Positions 8,867-16,751 of a DNA stretch of 46,420 nucleotides are shown here, one piece after another. A program made the translations under genes and the position numbers. The stretch covers positions 1-46,420 of the forward strand of contig NZ_JAVCAP010000034.1 of the NCBI RefSeq assembly GCF_030769565.1, given 5' to 3'. Source of the stretch: Methylophilus aquaticus (GTDB lineage: Bacteria > Pseudomonadota > Gammaproteobacteria > Burkholderiales > Methylophilaceae). Below the pieces are notes generated by a model that worked only from the letters and a program-made list of their open reading frames with translations, ran no database searches and was not told the DNA's origin. The number at the start of each line of letters is the position of its first letter. The first letter of the stretch is position 1.

Positions 8867-11405
8867 CCGCTGTTTTCTTGCTGCGTTTGGCTGTCGTCGT
8901 TGTTTTCGCAGCCGCTTTTTTAGGTGCGGCTTTCTTGGCTTTGCCTTTAGCGCTTCCGCTTTCTTTGGCTGCTTTTTCAGCCAACAACTCCAGCGCCTGT
9001 TCCACGGTCAGCTCTTCAGGTGTGACACTCTTCGGCAGCGTGGCACGAATGCCTGCATGCTGCACATAAGGCCCAAAACGACCAGAAAACACTTCAATGC
9101 GCCCCTCGCCTGACGGGTGTGCACCGAGGTCTGCCAACGGTGCCGGGCCTCCGGCCGCAGCCAGCAGCGCAACGGCGCCAGTCAGATCAATACTGAATAC
9201 GCTTTCGGTTTTAGGAATAGACTTGAACTTGCCGTCGTGGTTTACATAGGGCCCAAAGCGGCCAATATTGGCGACAATCTTCTTGCCGGTTTCCGGGTGT
9301 TGACCCAAATCACGCGGCAAGCTCAGCAGCATGTGCGCTGTATCGATATTCACCTGGCTCAGCGGGATTTCTTTGGGGATGCTGACACGCTTGGGCTTTT
9401 TCTTTTCGCCCTCGACCGGAAGACCCACTTGCAAATACGGACCATAAGGACCATTCATCAGCAAAATGTCTTTTTGTGCTTCTGCATCCTGGCCAATCAC
9501 GACCGGCTCGCTGGCGATATTGGCTTCCCCGTCAAGATTGCGCTTGTAGTCGCACTTGGGGGTATCGTTATAGCCAGTACAGCCGATAAAGCTGCCATAA
9601 CGGCTCAGCTGTTTTTGTAATTGCTTGCCACATTTCGGACATTGCTCGTCGATCAGTTCGTTACCTGGTCGATCCACATCGGCCTTGACCAGAATCTGCT
9701 GGTTGAAGCCTTGCCAGAATTTTTCCATGACTGGCACCCAGTCCAGATTGCCTTCGGCAATTTCATCCAGCTCGTTTTCCAGCTTGGCCGTAAAGTCATA
9801 ATCCACATACTGCGTAAAATGCTCGGTGAGAAACTTGTTGACCACACGGCCCACGTCCGTCGGCGTAAAGCGCTTTTTATCCAGCAGCACATATTCGCGG
9901 TCTTGCAGCGTTGAAATAATGCTGGCATAGGTGGAAGGGCGGCCAATGCCATGTTCTTCGAGTGCTTTTACCAGGCTCGCTTCAGAGTAGCGTGGTGGTG
10001 GTTCGGTAAAATGTTGTTCGCCGTAGATTTTTTCCACGGACAATACTTCGCCGGTTTCCAGGTGCGGCAATTTGGCTTCTGCATCTTCATCGTCACCAGC
10101 ATCGTCCCGACCTTCCATATACACGGCCATAAAGCCAGGAAAGATCAGGGTCTGACCACTGGCGCGGAACAGGTTGGCTTCTGTACCCACCGCCAGATCC
10201 ACACTCACGGCATCAAATTTCGCTTGTGTCATCTGGCAGGCCAGGGTGCGCTTCCAGATCATTTCATACAGTTTGAATTGTTCGTCATTCAAATACTGGC
10301 GGACGCTGGCTGGTGACCGGGTAATGTCGGTCGGGCGGATGGCCTCATGCGCTTCTTGCGCGTTTTTGGCCTTGGTTTTGTACATGATGGGCGCTTTGGG
10401 CAGGTAGTCTGCATCAAAATGCTTTTTCACATAGTCGCGAATCTGCATCACGGCTTCGGCGGCCAGGCTGAATGAGTCGGTACGCATATAGGTGATCAAG
10501 CCGACGGTGCCACTGCCTACATCAATACCTTCATACAGTTGCTGCGCCACCCGCATGGCACGGCTGGTGGTAAAGCCGAGTTTACGCACCGCTTCCTGTT
10601 GCAGGGTGGAGGTGGTGAATGGCGCCGCCGGGCTGCGGCTGCGTTGTTTTTTCTCAACACGGGTGACCGTGGTTTTACCCGCCGAGGCGAGCAGCAGCTT
10701 GCCTACAATCTCGGCCTGCTGATCGTGATTGGTGACGGTAAACTGCTCAACCTTGGCGCCATTGAGTTGTATCAGCTTGGCACCAAAGCCATGCGAGTGC
10801 TTGAGCGCCCCCATATGGATGCTCCAGTATTCCTGACTGGTAAAGGCTTCAATTTCCAGCTCGCGTTCGACAATCAGGCGCAAGGCAGGGCTTTGTACCC
10901 GGCCAGCCGACAGTCCGCGGCGGATTTTTTTCCATAACAAGGGCGAGAGATTAAAGCCCACCAGATAATCCAGCGCACGTCGTGCCTGCTGGGCATTGAC
11001 CAGATCCATCGAAATATCACGCGGATGGTCGATGGCGTATTTGACTGCTGTTTGCGTAATCTCGTTGAATTCAACGCGCTTGAGCAATTTATTTTTAATC
11101 AGTTTTTTTTCAGTCAGAATTTCGGCAATGTGCCAGGAAATCGCTTCCCCTTCTCGGTCCGGGTCGGTCGCCAGATAAATGCTGTCAGCATTTTTGACGG
11201 CCTTGGCAATCGCATCCACGTGCTTGCTGTTGCGATCAATGATGTCGTACTTCATGGCAAATTGCCGGGTCGGATCGACCGCGCCGTTTTTCGGAATCAA
11301 ATCACGCACATGGCCGTAAGAGGCCAATACTTCAAAGTCACTCCCCAAATATTTTTTGAGGGTCTTGGCTTTGGAAGGGGATTCAACAATCAGCAGTTTG
11401 GACAT
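8859..11405 (-). CDS. topA: DNA topoisomerase I
   Basis: TopA is a type IA topoisomerase that relaxes negative supercoils. The 848-residue protein starts with the Toprim domain (MSKLLIVESPSKAKTLKKYL; catalytic DPDREGE). The DNA-cleaving tyrosine is about Y306, in GLITYMRTDS. A four-cysteine zinc finger follows at roughly residues 587-620 (CPKCGKQ to CDYKRN). Two C-terminal topo_C repeats each contain GRFGPYV. The last 40 residues are a Lys/Ala-rich tail likely to bind nucleic acid. The ATG at 11405 fits the conserved N-terminus. The gene is transcribed alone and its stop overlaps a hairpin shared with the convergent gene. Confidence 0.97.
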   Translation of the reverse strand: MSKLLIVESPSKAKTLKKYLGSDFEVLASYGHVRDLIPKNGAVDPTRQFAMKYDIIDRNSKHVDAIAKAVKNADSIYLATDPDREGEAISWHIAEILTEKKLIKNKLLKRVEFNEITQTAVKYAIDHPRDISMDLVNAQQARRALDYLVGFNLSPLLWKKIRRGLSAGRVQSPALRLIVERELEIEAFTSQEYWSIHMGALKHSHGFGAKLIQLNGAKVEQFTVTNHDQQAEIVGKLLLASAGKTTVTRVEKKQRSRSPAAPFTTSTLQQEAVRKLGFTTSRAMRVAQQLYEGIDVGSGTVGLITYMRTDSFSLAAEAVMQIRDYVKKHFDADYLPKAPIMYKTKAKNAQEAHEAIRPTDITRSPASVRQYLNDEQFKLYEMIWKRTLACQMTQAKFDAVSVDLAVGTEANLFRASGQTLIFPGFMAVYMEGRDDAGDDEDAEAKLPHLETGEVLSVEKIYGEQHFTEPPPRYSEASLVKALEEHGIGRPSTYASIISTLQDREYVLLDKKRFTPTDVGRVVNKFLTEHFTQYVDYDFTAKLENELDEIAEGNLDWVPVMEKFWQGFNQQILVKADVDRPGNELIDEQCPKCGKQLQKQLSRYGSFIGCTGYNDTPKCDYKRNLDGEANIASEPVVIGQDAEAQKDILLMNGPYGPYLQVGLPVEGEKKKPKRVSIPKEIPLSQVNIDTAHMLLSLPRDLGQHPETGKKIVANIGRFGPYVNHDGKFKSIPKTESVFSIDLTGAVALLAAAGGPAPLADLGAHPSGEGRIEVFSGRFGPYVQHAGIRATLPKSVTPEELTVEQALELLAEKAAKESGSAKGKAKKAAPKKAAAKTTTTAKRSKKTAEK

Positions 11406-11433
11406 TGCGTGGTCTGTATGTAAGGTTGGCTAG

Positions 11434-11463
11434 ATAATAGCAAGCGTTTCAGCGACTAGACAA
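11434..11463 (-). promoter_or_regulatory. Candidate topA promoter
   Basis: On the minus strand TTGTCT (11463-11458) and TATTAT (11439-11434) are separated by 18 bases, matching sigma-70 elements at four and five of six positions. This leaves a leader of about 20 bases before the topA ATG. Confidence 0.5.
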
Positions 11464-11516
11464 CAACTCATATCAGAAAGTGCAGATTTAAATGCCAGTC
11501 GGGGCGTAAACGTTGT

Positions 11517-12458
11517 TTATTCTTCAATGCTGATGGTCACCGGAAAAGGCTTGCGTGCAAATTCAATCCGTTTTTCGTCTTGCGTGGTGATGGTCAATGC
11601 CATGTCGTTTGTCGAAAACTTCTCGTGATCAAACATGGGGTCTTCATCTTCTTCCTTCGCCTGACTCAGATGCTTGAAGTCATACAGGTCAAAGTCAGCC
11701 AGGTGTGAAGGCTCGACATTGCCAATGGCGCGGAAAATATTATTGATGCGACCGGGCTGCTCGCGCTCCCAGGTGTTTAGCATGTCCTTGATTTTTTGCC
11801 GTTGCAGGTTTTCCTGGCTGCCGCATAAATCACACGGAATAATCGGGAACTGCATACCACGCGCATAAGCTGCAATGTCTTTTTCAGCACAATAGGCCAG
11901 CGGGCGGATCACCATGAATTCGCCGCGGTTGGTCGCAAGCTTGGGGGGCATCGCCTTCATCTTGGCGCCGTAGAACATATTGAGGAACAAGGTCTGCACA
12001 ATATCATCGCGGTGGTGACCCAGTGCAATTTTAGTCGCGCCCAGTTGCTGTGCCGTGGTGTAAATAATGCCGCGACGCAAGCGTGAACACAGGCTGCAGG
12101 TGGTTTTTCCCTCAGGAATTTTCTCTTTTACAATCGAATACGTATCCGCTTCGACAATGCGGTACTCCACACCCAACTTTTCAAAGTAGGCTGGTAAAAT
12201 ATCTGCCGGAAAACCAGGCTGCTTCTGGTCCAGATTCATCGCAATCAACTTGAAGTTGATGGGTGCGCGTTCCTGCAAGGCCAGCAAAATCATCAGCATG
12301 GCATGGCTGTCTTTGCCGCCGCTCATGCATACCAGCACGGTGTCACCCTCTTCAATCATGTTGTAATCGCCAATGGCTTTGCCCGTGGCGCTAATCAACT
12401 GGTTGCGCAATTTTAAAAAGTTTTGGCTAACGTCGTCTGGGTAATGTTTGATCTTCAT
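11517..12458 (-). CDS. ttcA: tRNA 2-thiocytidine(32) synthetase TtcA
   Basis: TtcA thiolates cytidine 32 in a subset of tRNAs using ATP and a [4Fe-4S] cluster. The 313-residue protein carries the PP-loop ATPase motif SGGKDS (residues 46-51). The cysteines expected to bind the cluster are C121 and C124 in CSLCSR and C212 in CDLCG. The conserved start and the ATG at 12458 agree. There is no ribosome-binding site: a perfect TATAAT ends eight bases before the ATG, so the mRNA is probably leaderless or nearly so. It stands alone between topA and a small Cys-rich gene on the same strand. Confidence 0.95.
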   Translation of the reverse strand: MKIKHYPDDVSQNFLKLRNQLISATGKAIGDYNMIEEGDTVLVCMSGGKDSHAMLMILLALQERAPINFKLIAMNLDQKQPGFPADILPAYFEKLGVEYRIVEADTYSIVKEKIPEGKTTCSLCSRLRRGIIYTTAQQLGATKIALGHHRDDIVQTLFLNMFYGAKMKAMPPKLATNRGEFMVIRPLAYCAEKDIAAYARGMQFPIIPCDLCGSQENLQRQKIKDMLNTWEREQPGRINNIFRAIGNVEPSHLADFDLYDFKHLSQAKEEDEDPMFDHEKFSTNDMALTITTQDEKRIEFARKPFPVTISIEE

Positions 12459-12466
12459 AGGCGCGC

Positions 12467-12494
12467 ATTATAGCGGAAAGAGCGCTGTTGTCAC
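12467..12494 (-). promoter_or_regulatory. ttcA promoter, apparently leaderless
   Basis: On the minus strand GTGACA (12494-12489) and a perfect TATAAT (12472-12467) are separated by 16 bases. Only eight bases lie between the -10 box and the ttcA ATG, so transcription should begin within about two bases of the start codon. Confidence 0.7.
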
Positions 12495-12527
12495 GCTAAG
12501 TGTTTGATTATGCTAATTGAATTGCAA

Positions 12528-12848
12528 TCATGCCGCCTCAACGTCTGCGTCACACCGTGTATCCGCAGCAATCCATCTTTTAAACAGACGGCTGGCCACT
12601 GCATTCCAGCCTTGGGGTAGCCAGCGTAAAAACTGAGCCGGACGGGTGACCATGCCACAAAAATAGCGCAGCTCAGTATCGCTCCAGATTAATGCACGGC
12701 AGGGCATTTGGTGAGGCCAGAGCAGTGCAAGGCTCACCGGACAGGGTTCTGCAGCACAGCATACGCCGCAGCCATTGCATACCTCTCCAGTGGGCGGCTT
12801 GGCTGGCGCCTGTGCGTGGATAGTGATGGTTTGCCAGCCTTCTTTCAT
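12528..12848 (-). CDS. Small cysteine-rich protein of unknown function
   Basis: The 106-residue protein has a dense cysteine cluster near residues 22-36 (CNGCGVCCAAEPC) and two further cysteines about 20 and 35 residues later. This resembles the metal- or iron-sulfur-binding CxxCxxCC proteins, but I cannot assign a named family with certainty. The C-terminal half is rich in Trp and Arg. There is no signal peptide. The ATG lies three bases after the stop of the upstream SDR gene, so the two are almost surely co-transcribed. Confidence 0.7.
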   Translation of the reverse strand: MKEGWQTITIHAQAPAKPPTGEVCNGCGVCCAAEPCPVSLALLWPHQMPCRALIWSDTELRYFCGMVTRPAQFLRWLPQGWNAVASRLFKRWIAADTRCDADVEAA

Positions 12849-12851
12849 GGG

Positions 12852-13604
12852 CTAGAGACTTAAATGGCGTCCACCATCGACCGCCAGCACATGGCCAGTG
12901 ACAAACGGCGCGTCATAGACTAAAAACTTCACTGCTTTGGCAATGTCATCCGGTTCGCCGCTGCGTTTGAGCAGGGTTTGTGCAATCACTTGTTGTCGAT
13001 AAACAGCATCAAACTCGAGGTTTTCATCAGGCCATAACACTGGCCCCGGTGCAACGGCATTCACCCGTACGTGCGGGCTGAGTTCCTGCGCGAGTGATTT
13101 TGTCAGTGTGGCCAGCCCCGCTTTGGCAATGCTGTAAACAATGTAATGCTTTTTCGGGCGCTCGATATGCATGTCGGTGATGTTGACGATGCAGCCCTGA
13201 GTGTCGATTAATGCGGGGGCCGCTGCCTGACTTAAAAAGAGCGGTGCTTTGAGGTTGCTGCCCATGAGATCCTGCCATTGTTGCTCGTCAATATGACCGA
13301 GCTCTGTCGAGTAATAAGCTGAGGCATTGTTGATCAATGCATCCAGTCTGCCAAAGCGTTGTAAGGTTGCTTCAACCAGTTTTGGCAGTTCCGCAGTGTG
13401 CAGCAGGTCGGCTTGTACCGGTGCCGCACTGTCAGCGCGCAGTGCATTCAGCTCTGCGACCAATGCGAGGGCCTCGGCCTTGCTAGTGTGATAGTGAATC
13501 ATCACTTGCGCATGCTGGCGATGCAGCGCGCGCGTGATGGCAGCACCAACACGTTTGGCACCGCCGGTGATCAGGATGACTTTGCTGGATGGAGTGGAAT
13601 GCAC
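12852..13604 (-). CDS. Pteridine-reductase-like short-chain dehydrogenase
   Basis: A 250-residue classical SDR oxidoreductase. The nucleotide-binding motif is TGGAKRVG, where the Arg-Val after the glycine pattern is typical of NADPH-using pteridine reductases (PTR1/FolM group). The NNAS motif and the catalytic YSIAK are present, and the C-terminus AVDGGRHLSL is typical of the group. The likely role is reduction of dihydrofolate or dihydropterins, but the substrate cannot be read from sequence. The start codon is GTG at 13604 with an AAGAG ribosome-binding site. It is divergent from the MidA-like gene and shares with it a self-complementary -10 box. Confidence 0.85.
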   Translation of the reverse strand: MHSTPSSKVILITGGAKRVGAAITRALHRQHAQVMIHYHTSKAEALALVAELNALRADSAAPVQADLLHTAELPKLVEATLQRFGRLDALINNASAYYSTELGHIDEQQWQDLMGSNLKAPLFLSQAAAPALIDTQGCIVNITDMHIERPKKHYIVYSIAKAGLATLTKSLAQELSPHVRVNAVAPGPVLWPDENLEFDAVYRQQVIAQTLLKRSGEPDDIAKAVKFLVYDAPFVTGHVLAVDGGRHLSL

Positions 13605-13630
13605 GGTGTACTCTTTTCTTGACTGCTCAC

Positions 13631-13638
13631 ATTATAAT
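13631..13638. promoter_or_regulatory. Shared bidirectional -10 box (ATTATAAT)
   Basis: The palindrome ATTATAAT gives a perfect TATAAT on both strands. On the plus strand it ends six bases before the ATG of the methyltransferase gene, implying a leaderless mRNA. On the minus strand it leaves about 20 bases of leader before the SDR GTG. Neither direction has a good -35 box. Confidence 0.6.
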
Positions 13639-13644
13639 GGTTGA

Positions 13645-14814
13645 ATGACTGATCAACGGATTTCTTCACCATTGCCGCTGCCGAATGCTGCGGCACAGGC
13701 CCACAGCCATGGATTGCTCGAAAAAATACAGCAGGCAATACACGCGCAGGGTGGCTGGATTTCATTTTCGGCTTACATGCAGATGGCCTTATATTTTCCG
13801 CACCTTGGGTATTACAGCGGTGGCGCCAATAAGTTCGGCCTAGGCGGCGATTTTGTCACTGCCCCGGAAATTTCACCGCTGTTTGCACAGGCGCTCGCTC
13901 ATCAGGTGCTGCCAGTATTGGCTGAAACGCAGGGGGATGTGCTGGAGCTCGGGGCCGGGACCGGCAAGCTGGCTTTGGGCTTGCTCACGCGCTTGTACGA
14001 AATCGGGCATTTACCCGCGCATTACCGCATTCTGGAGGTGAGCGCCAACTTGCGCGCCCGCCAGCAAGAAACCTTGCAATCCAAACTGCCTGCAGAAGTG
14101 TTTGCGCGCATCGAATGGCTGGATACGCTGCCAGAATCATTTCAAGGTGTGGTAATCGGCAACGAAGTGCTGGACGCGATTCCGCTGCATGTCCTGCAAT
14201 GGCAAAATGGTACATGGCTCGAGCGCGGGATTGCCGATGAAGATGGCCTGGTTTGGCAATCCCGTCCGCTGAGCGATCCAGCGATAGCCGCACATATCGA
14301 GGTCAGCGCCTTGCCCGAGGGCTACATCACCGAAGTCAATCCTGCCGCTCAAGGATTGATTGCCAGTCTCGCAGTCATGCTGCAACGAGGCCTGATTCTG
14401 CTGCCGGATTACGGCTTTAGTTTCCGTGAGTATTACCACCCGCAACGCACGCAAGGCACACTGATGTGCCATTACCAGCATTACGCCCACGACAACCCGT
14501 TACTCTATCCCGGCCTGCAAGACATCACCGCGCATGTAGATTTTACTGCCATGGCTGAAGTGGCCGTCGCCCATGGGCTGGATTGTGCGGGTTATGCTAG
14601 TCAGGCGCAGTTTTTAATCAACTGCGGTATCCTGCAATTGTTGCAACAGATTAATCCTGAAGACAGTGCACGCTATCTGCCGCAGGTGGCCGCAGTGCAA
14701 AAATTGCTGTCTCCGGCCGAGATGGGGGAGTTGTTTAAAGTGCTGGCATTGAGCAAAGGCGTGCAGTTGCCGTTGCTGGGGTTTGTGCAGGGCGATAAGC
14801 GGCATCAGCTTTAA
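13645..14814 (+). CDS. MidA/NDUFAF7-family SAM-dependent methyltransferase
   Basis: A 389-residue protein of the COG1565 (DUF185) family. Its eukaryotic relative NDUFAF7/MidA methylates an arginine of a respiratory complex I subunit. The family N-terminus is clear (FSAYMQMALYFPHLGYYSGG, then GDFVTAPEISPLF). The SAM-binding motif is VLELGAGTGKLAL around residue 105-117, and GNEVLDAIP follows. The bacterial substrate is not known to me. The ATG at 13645 has no ribosome-binding site and lies directly at the predicted transcription start. It is divergent from the SDR gene. Confidence 0.9.
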   Translation: MTDQRISSPLPLPNAAAQAHSHGLLEKIQQAIHAQGGWISFSAYMQMALYFPHLGYYSGGANKFGLGGDFVTAPEISPLFAQALAHQVLPVLAETQGDVLELGAGTGKLALGLLTRLYEIGHLPAHYRILEVSANLRARQQETLQSKLPAEVFARIEWLDTLPESFQGVVIGNEVLDAIPLHVLQWQNGTWLERGIADEDGLVWQSRPLSDPAIAAHIEVSALPEGYITEVNPAAQGLIASLAVMLQRGLILLPDYGFSFREYYHPQRTQGTLMCHYQHYAHDNPLLYPGLQDITAHVDFTAMAEVAVAHGLDCAGYASQAQFLINCGILQLLQQINPEDSARYLPQVAAVQKLLSPAEMGELFKVLALSKGVQLPLLGFVQGDKRHQL

Positions 14815-15264
14815 GTTGGTCGTTGGGTGGGTATATATCCCACGTGGTTGTTTTTGGGGGGATGCGGAAGAATCAGATTCTTGGCTATTTTTGTAGATCG
14901 TTACTTAAATTAGCTTGGTGTAATTAGCTTGGTGCGCTTTGGTGTTTTAGTGTACTTAAGGAAATTTCCCTTTTCGCCCCTAGGCGAGCCACTTGTTCTT
15001 TGCTTGCACACAGAACAAGTTACCAAAAGAAAGTGCACTCCAGCTTCCTCTTTTATCCCGCGATGGGCTGCGGTGTGTGCAGCCCGCTAGGATGTCAACT
15101 AACGTAGTGTTGCGGTGTTAGGCTAACTCGCGTAGCGATGTTAAGGGTAGTGGTGTAGCCAATTTCGCGAGCGCTTATGCCCAAGTCCGGCAAAGCAACG
15201 GACGGAAGTCCTGATCCGAGCAAGGCAGAGAAAAGGCGGATGCTGGGGTGTCTTGTTCTTTGCA

Positions 15265-15275
15265 TTCTTTCTTAT
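15265..15275 (+). repeat. Left arm of hairpin split by the IS
   Basis: TTCTTTCTTAT here is the exact reverse complement of ATAAGAAAGAA at 16563-16573. Before insertion the two arms flanked an 8-base loop that now forms the target duplication. Confidence 0.85.
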
Positions 15276-15283
15276 GGACAAGC
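15276..15283 (+). repeat. Target-site duplication, left copy
   Basis: GGACAAGC immediately precedes the left inverted repeat and is repeated exactly at 16555-16562. An 8-base duplication is within the range known for IS481 elements. Confidence 0.85.
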
Positions 15284-15333
15284 TGTATAGACCGGAGACA
15301 TAGGTGACACATGTACGAAGACATGGTTGACAC
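15284..15333 (+). repeat. IS left inverted repeat
   Basis: Fifty bases matching the reverse complement of 16505-16554 with seven mismatches. Confidence 0.92.
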
Positions 15334-15346
15334 ATTACTGTGATTT

Positions 15347-16474
15347 TCATGTTTGTGCAAAGCGGATAGTTTCGCAATGATGGTGCGCATAAAAGACATC
15401 ATAAACGCCATCCTCGTCATGACGCGGTCGAATCGCCACTTCATGCCTGTGTAAGGCACTGGATACCTTGAATCTCTTTCCGTTGTATCTCAACTCACCA
15501 TTCCATTTCACTGTGACCACCTCATCATCGGGCCCATATTCAATCTCAGGTAGCCTGGACGGAAACGCTCTCGGGCTGGGGCGATAACGACTGATGGGGG
15601 TATCCAGTGCAATCGCCTCATGGGGGCCCTCGTGGTTATATACGCCACGCCAATCATCAAATGCGGTTTGAACCTGATTGAGTGAGTTAAAGCTGCGGCC
15701 ATTGAGTACTTCTGCTTTGAGGGTGCGATGGAAGCGTTCATCTTTGCCATTGGTCTGTGGGTGATAGGGGCGGCTATGGCTAATGCGTATGCCTAAGCGG
15801 ACCAGCCATAGCTCAAGGCTAGTCACTTGCCCCGGCTGGTTAGGGCAGCCCCAGGGCGCACCATTATCAAAGTTCATGCGAACCGGCAAGCCATACCGCC
15901 TGAATGCGGTCTCCAAACAATCCCTGACGGTCTCAGCCCTGGCATTGTCACAAGCATGCAGAACCAGGTTAAACCGGGAGTGGTCATCAATCACCGTCAG
16001 TGGCATGCAACGTCCTGAGAGCGTTTCAAAGTGACCTTTGAAGTCGGCCTGCCATAATGCATTGGGCAGCTCATGCTCAAATCGCTGCCAAGCTTGCCGG
16101 TATTCCACGCCCACCTCAATCAGGCCGTGCCGATGCAAGACCTTACTCACAGTGCTTGGTGCCACAGCGCCTAAGCCTAAGTCATCTAACCGGCGGCTGA
16201 TCTTGCGGCCACCCCACGCTGGATGCCGCTGCCTCAGCTGAACAATCTCTGACTGCAGCGCCTCTGATGTGAGTGTAGGGCTGTGTAGCGGCCTTCGACT
16301 TTGGTCAATTAAACCCGCCAGCCCATGTGTATGAAATCTACGCAACCATTTATAGGCCGTTTGCGGGCTGATACCAAATCGCCTGCATAGCTCACGTCGA
16401 TTTGCTCCTTCTTGTGTGGCGAGGTGTATGAATTCTTCACGCAGACTCATGATGTCTTTTGTCTCCCAAGGCAT
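15347..16474 (-). CDS. IS481-family transposase
   Basis: This 375-residue DDE transposase has an N-terminal helix-turn-helix region (residues about 10-115, including NRRELCRRFGISPQTAYKWL) and an rve-type catalytic core. The catalytic triad is visible as D144 (WQADFKGHF), D203 (NFDNGAPW) and E246 (GKDERFHR). A C-terminal beta-rich tail binds DNA in relatives. The frame is uninterrupted, so the enzyme is probably active. It fills the IS between its inverted repeats and is unrelated to the genes around it. Confidence 0.95.
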   Translation of the reverse strand: MPWETKDIMSLREEFIHLATQEGANRRELCRRFGISPQTAYKWLRRFHTHGLAGLIDQSRRPLHSPTLTSEALQSEIVQLRQRHPAWGGRKISRRLDDLGLGAVAPSTVSKVLHRHGLIEVGVEYRQAWQRFEHELPNALWQADFKGHFETLSGRCMPLTVIDDHSRFNLVLHACDNARAETVRDCLETAFRRYGLPVRMNFDNGAPWGCPNQPGQVTSLELWLVRLGIRISHSRPYHPQTNGKDERFHRTLKAEVLNGRSFNSLNQVQTAFDDWRGVYNHEGPHEAIALDTPISRYRPSPRAFPSRLPEIEYGPDDEVVTVKWNGELRYNGKRFKVSSALHRHEVAIRPRHDEDGVYDVFYAHHHCETIRFAQT

Positions 16475-16504
16475 AGTGTTCTCCGCATTTAATGCAATGC
16501 GAAA

Positions 16505-16554
16505 GTGTCAACTATGTCCTCGTACACCTGTCAACCATGTCCCCGGTCTATACA
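16505..16554 (-). repeat. IS right inverted repeat
   Basis: Its reverse complement matches 15284-15333 at 43 of 50 positions. Confidence 0.92.
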
Positions 16555-16562
16555 GGACAAGC
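16555..16562 (+). repeat. Target-site duplication, right copy
   Basis: GGACAAGC, identical to 15276-15283, directly follows the right inverted repeat. Confidence 0.85.
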
Positions 16563-16680
16563 ATAAGAAAGAAGGGGCGCCGAAAGGCGAAAAGCAACGC
16601 CTCAAACAACCCCAAGAGTCTGATTGCTCAATCATCTTAAATAACAGTCCAATTTTGACCAGTTTTAATTAAAGACTATT
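16563..16680. repeat. Extragenic element, right part
   Basis: Begins with ATAAGAAAGAA (16563-16573), the right arm of the hairpin split by the IS. It continues with GGCGCC and other short G+C-rich inverted words until the A+T-rich leader of trmB. No gene is seen here. Confidence 0.55.
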
Positions 16681-16738
16681 GATGACACTCTTTTTGGGCT
16701 GATGTACGCACGTATCAATCAAAACCATCCCGCTCTAG

Positions 16739-16744
16739 TATAAT
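16739..16744 (+). promoter_or_regulatory. trmB -10 box, apparently leaderless
   Basis: A perfect TATAAT lies seven bases before the ATG at 16752 and overlaps the alternative ATG at 16743, which it therefore argues against. No good -35 box was found 16-18 bases upstream. Confidence 0.6.
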
Positions 16745-16751
16745 GCGCCCC

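Larger units (their letters stand above)
14940..15283. repeat. Hairpin-rich extragenic element, left part
   Basis: The 469 bases after the MidA-like gene contain no gene but a series of inverted repeats. ACTTGTTCT (14991-14999) pairs with AGAACAAGT (15012-15020), and GTCCG (15185-15189) pairs with CGGAC (15199-15203). The word CTTGTTCTTTGC occurs twice, near 14992 and 15252, each time at the start of a hairpin. The pattern resembles a dispersed extragenic palindromic repeat. It continues beyond the IS at 16555. Confidence 0.6.
15284..16554 (-). mobile_element. Complete IS481-family insertion sequence
   Basis: A 1271-bp element bounded by 50-bp imperfect inverted repeats (43 of 50 positions match), both starting TGTATAGACCGG. 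Each end contains two copies of a GACATxGxTGACAC-like word, probably transposase binding sites. One full-length transposase gene lies inside, on the minus strand. Perfect 8-bp direct repeats flank it, so it looks recent and intact. Confidence 0.93.

Noticed and set aside
9117-10937. Several plus-strand open frames of 97-167 codons opposite topA
   Set aside because: They are antisense to a fully conserved topA and read as low-information protein; no independent promoter or ribosome-binding site supports them.
16743-16751. Earlier ATG for trmB at 16743
   Set aside because: It lies inside the TATAAT box, so a transcript from that promoter would not contain it.
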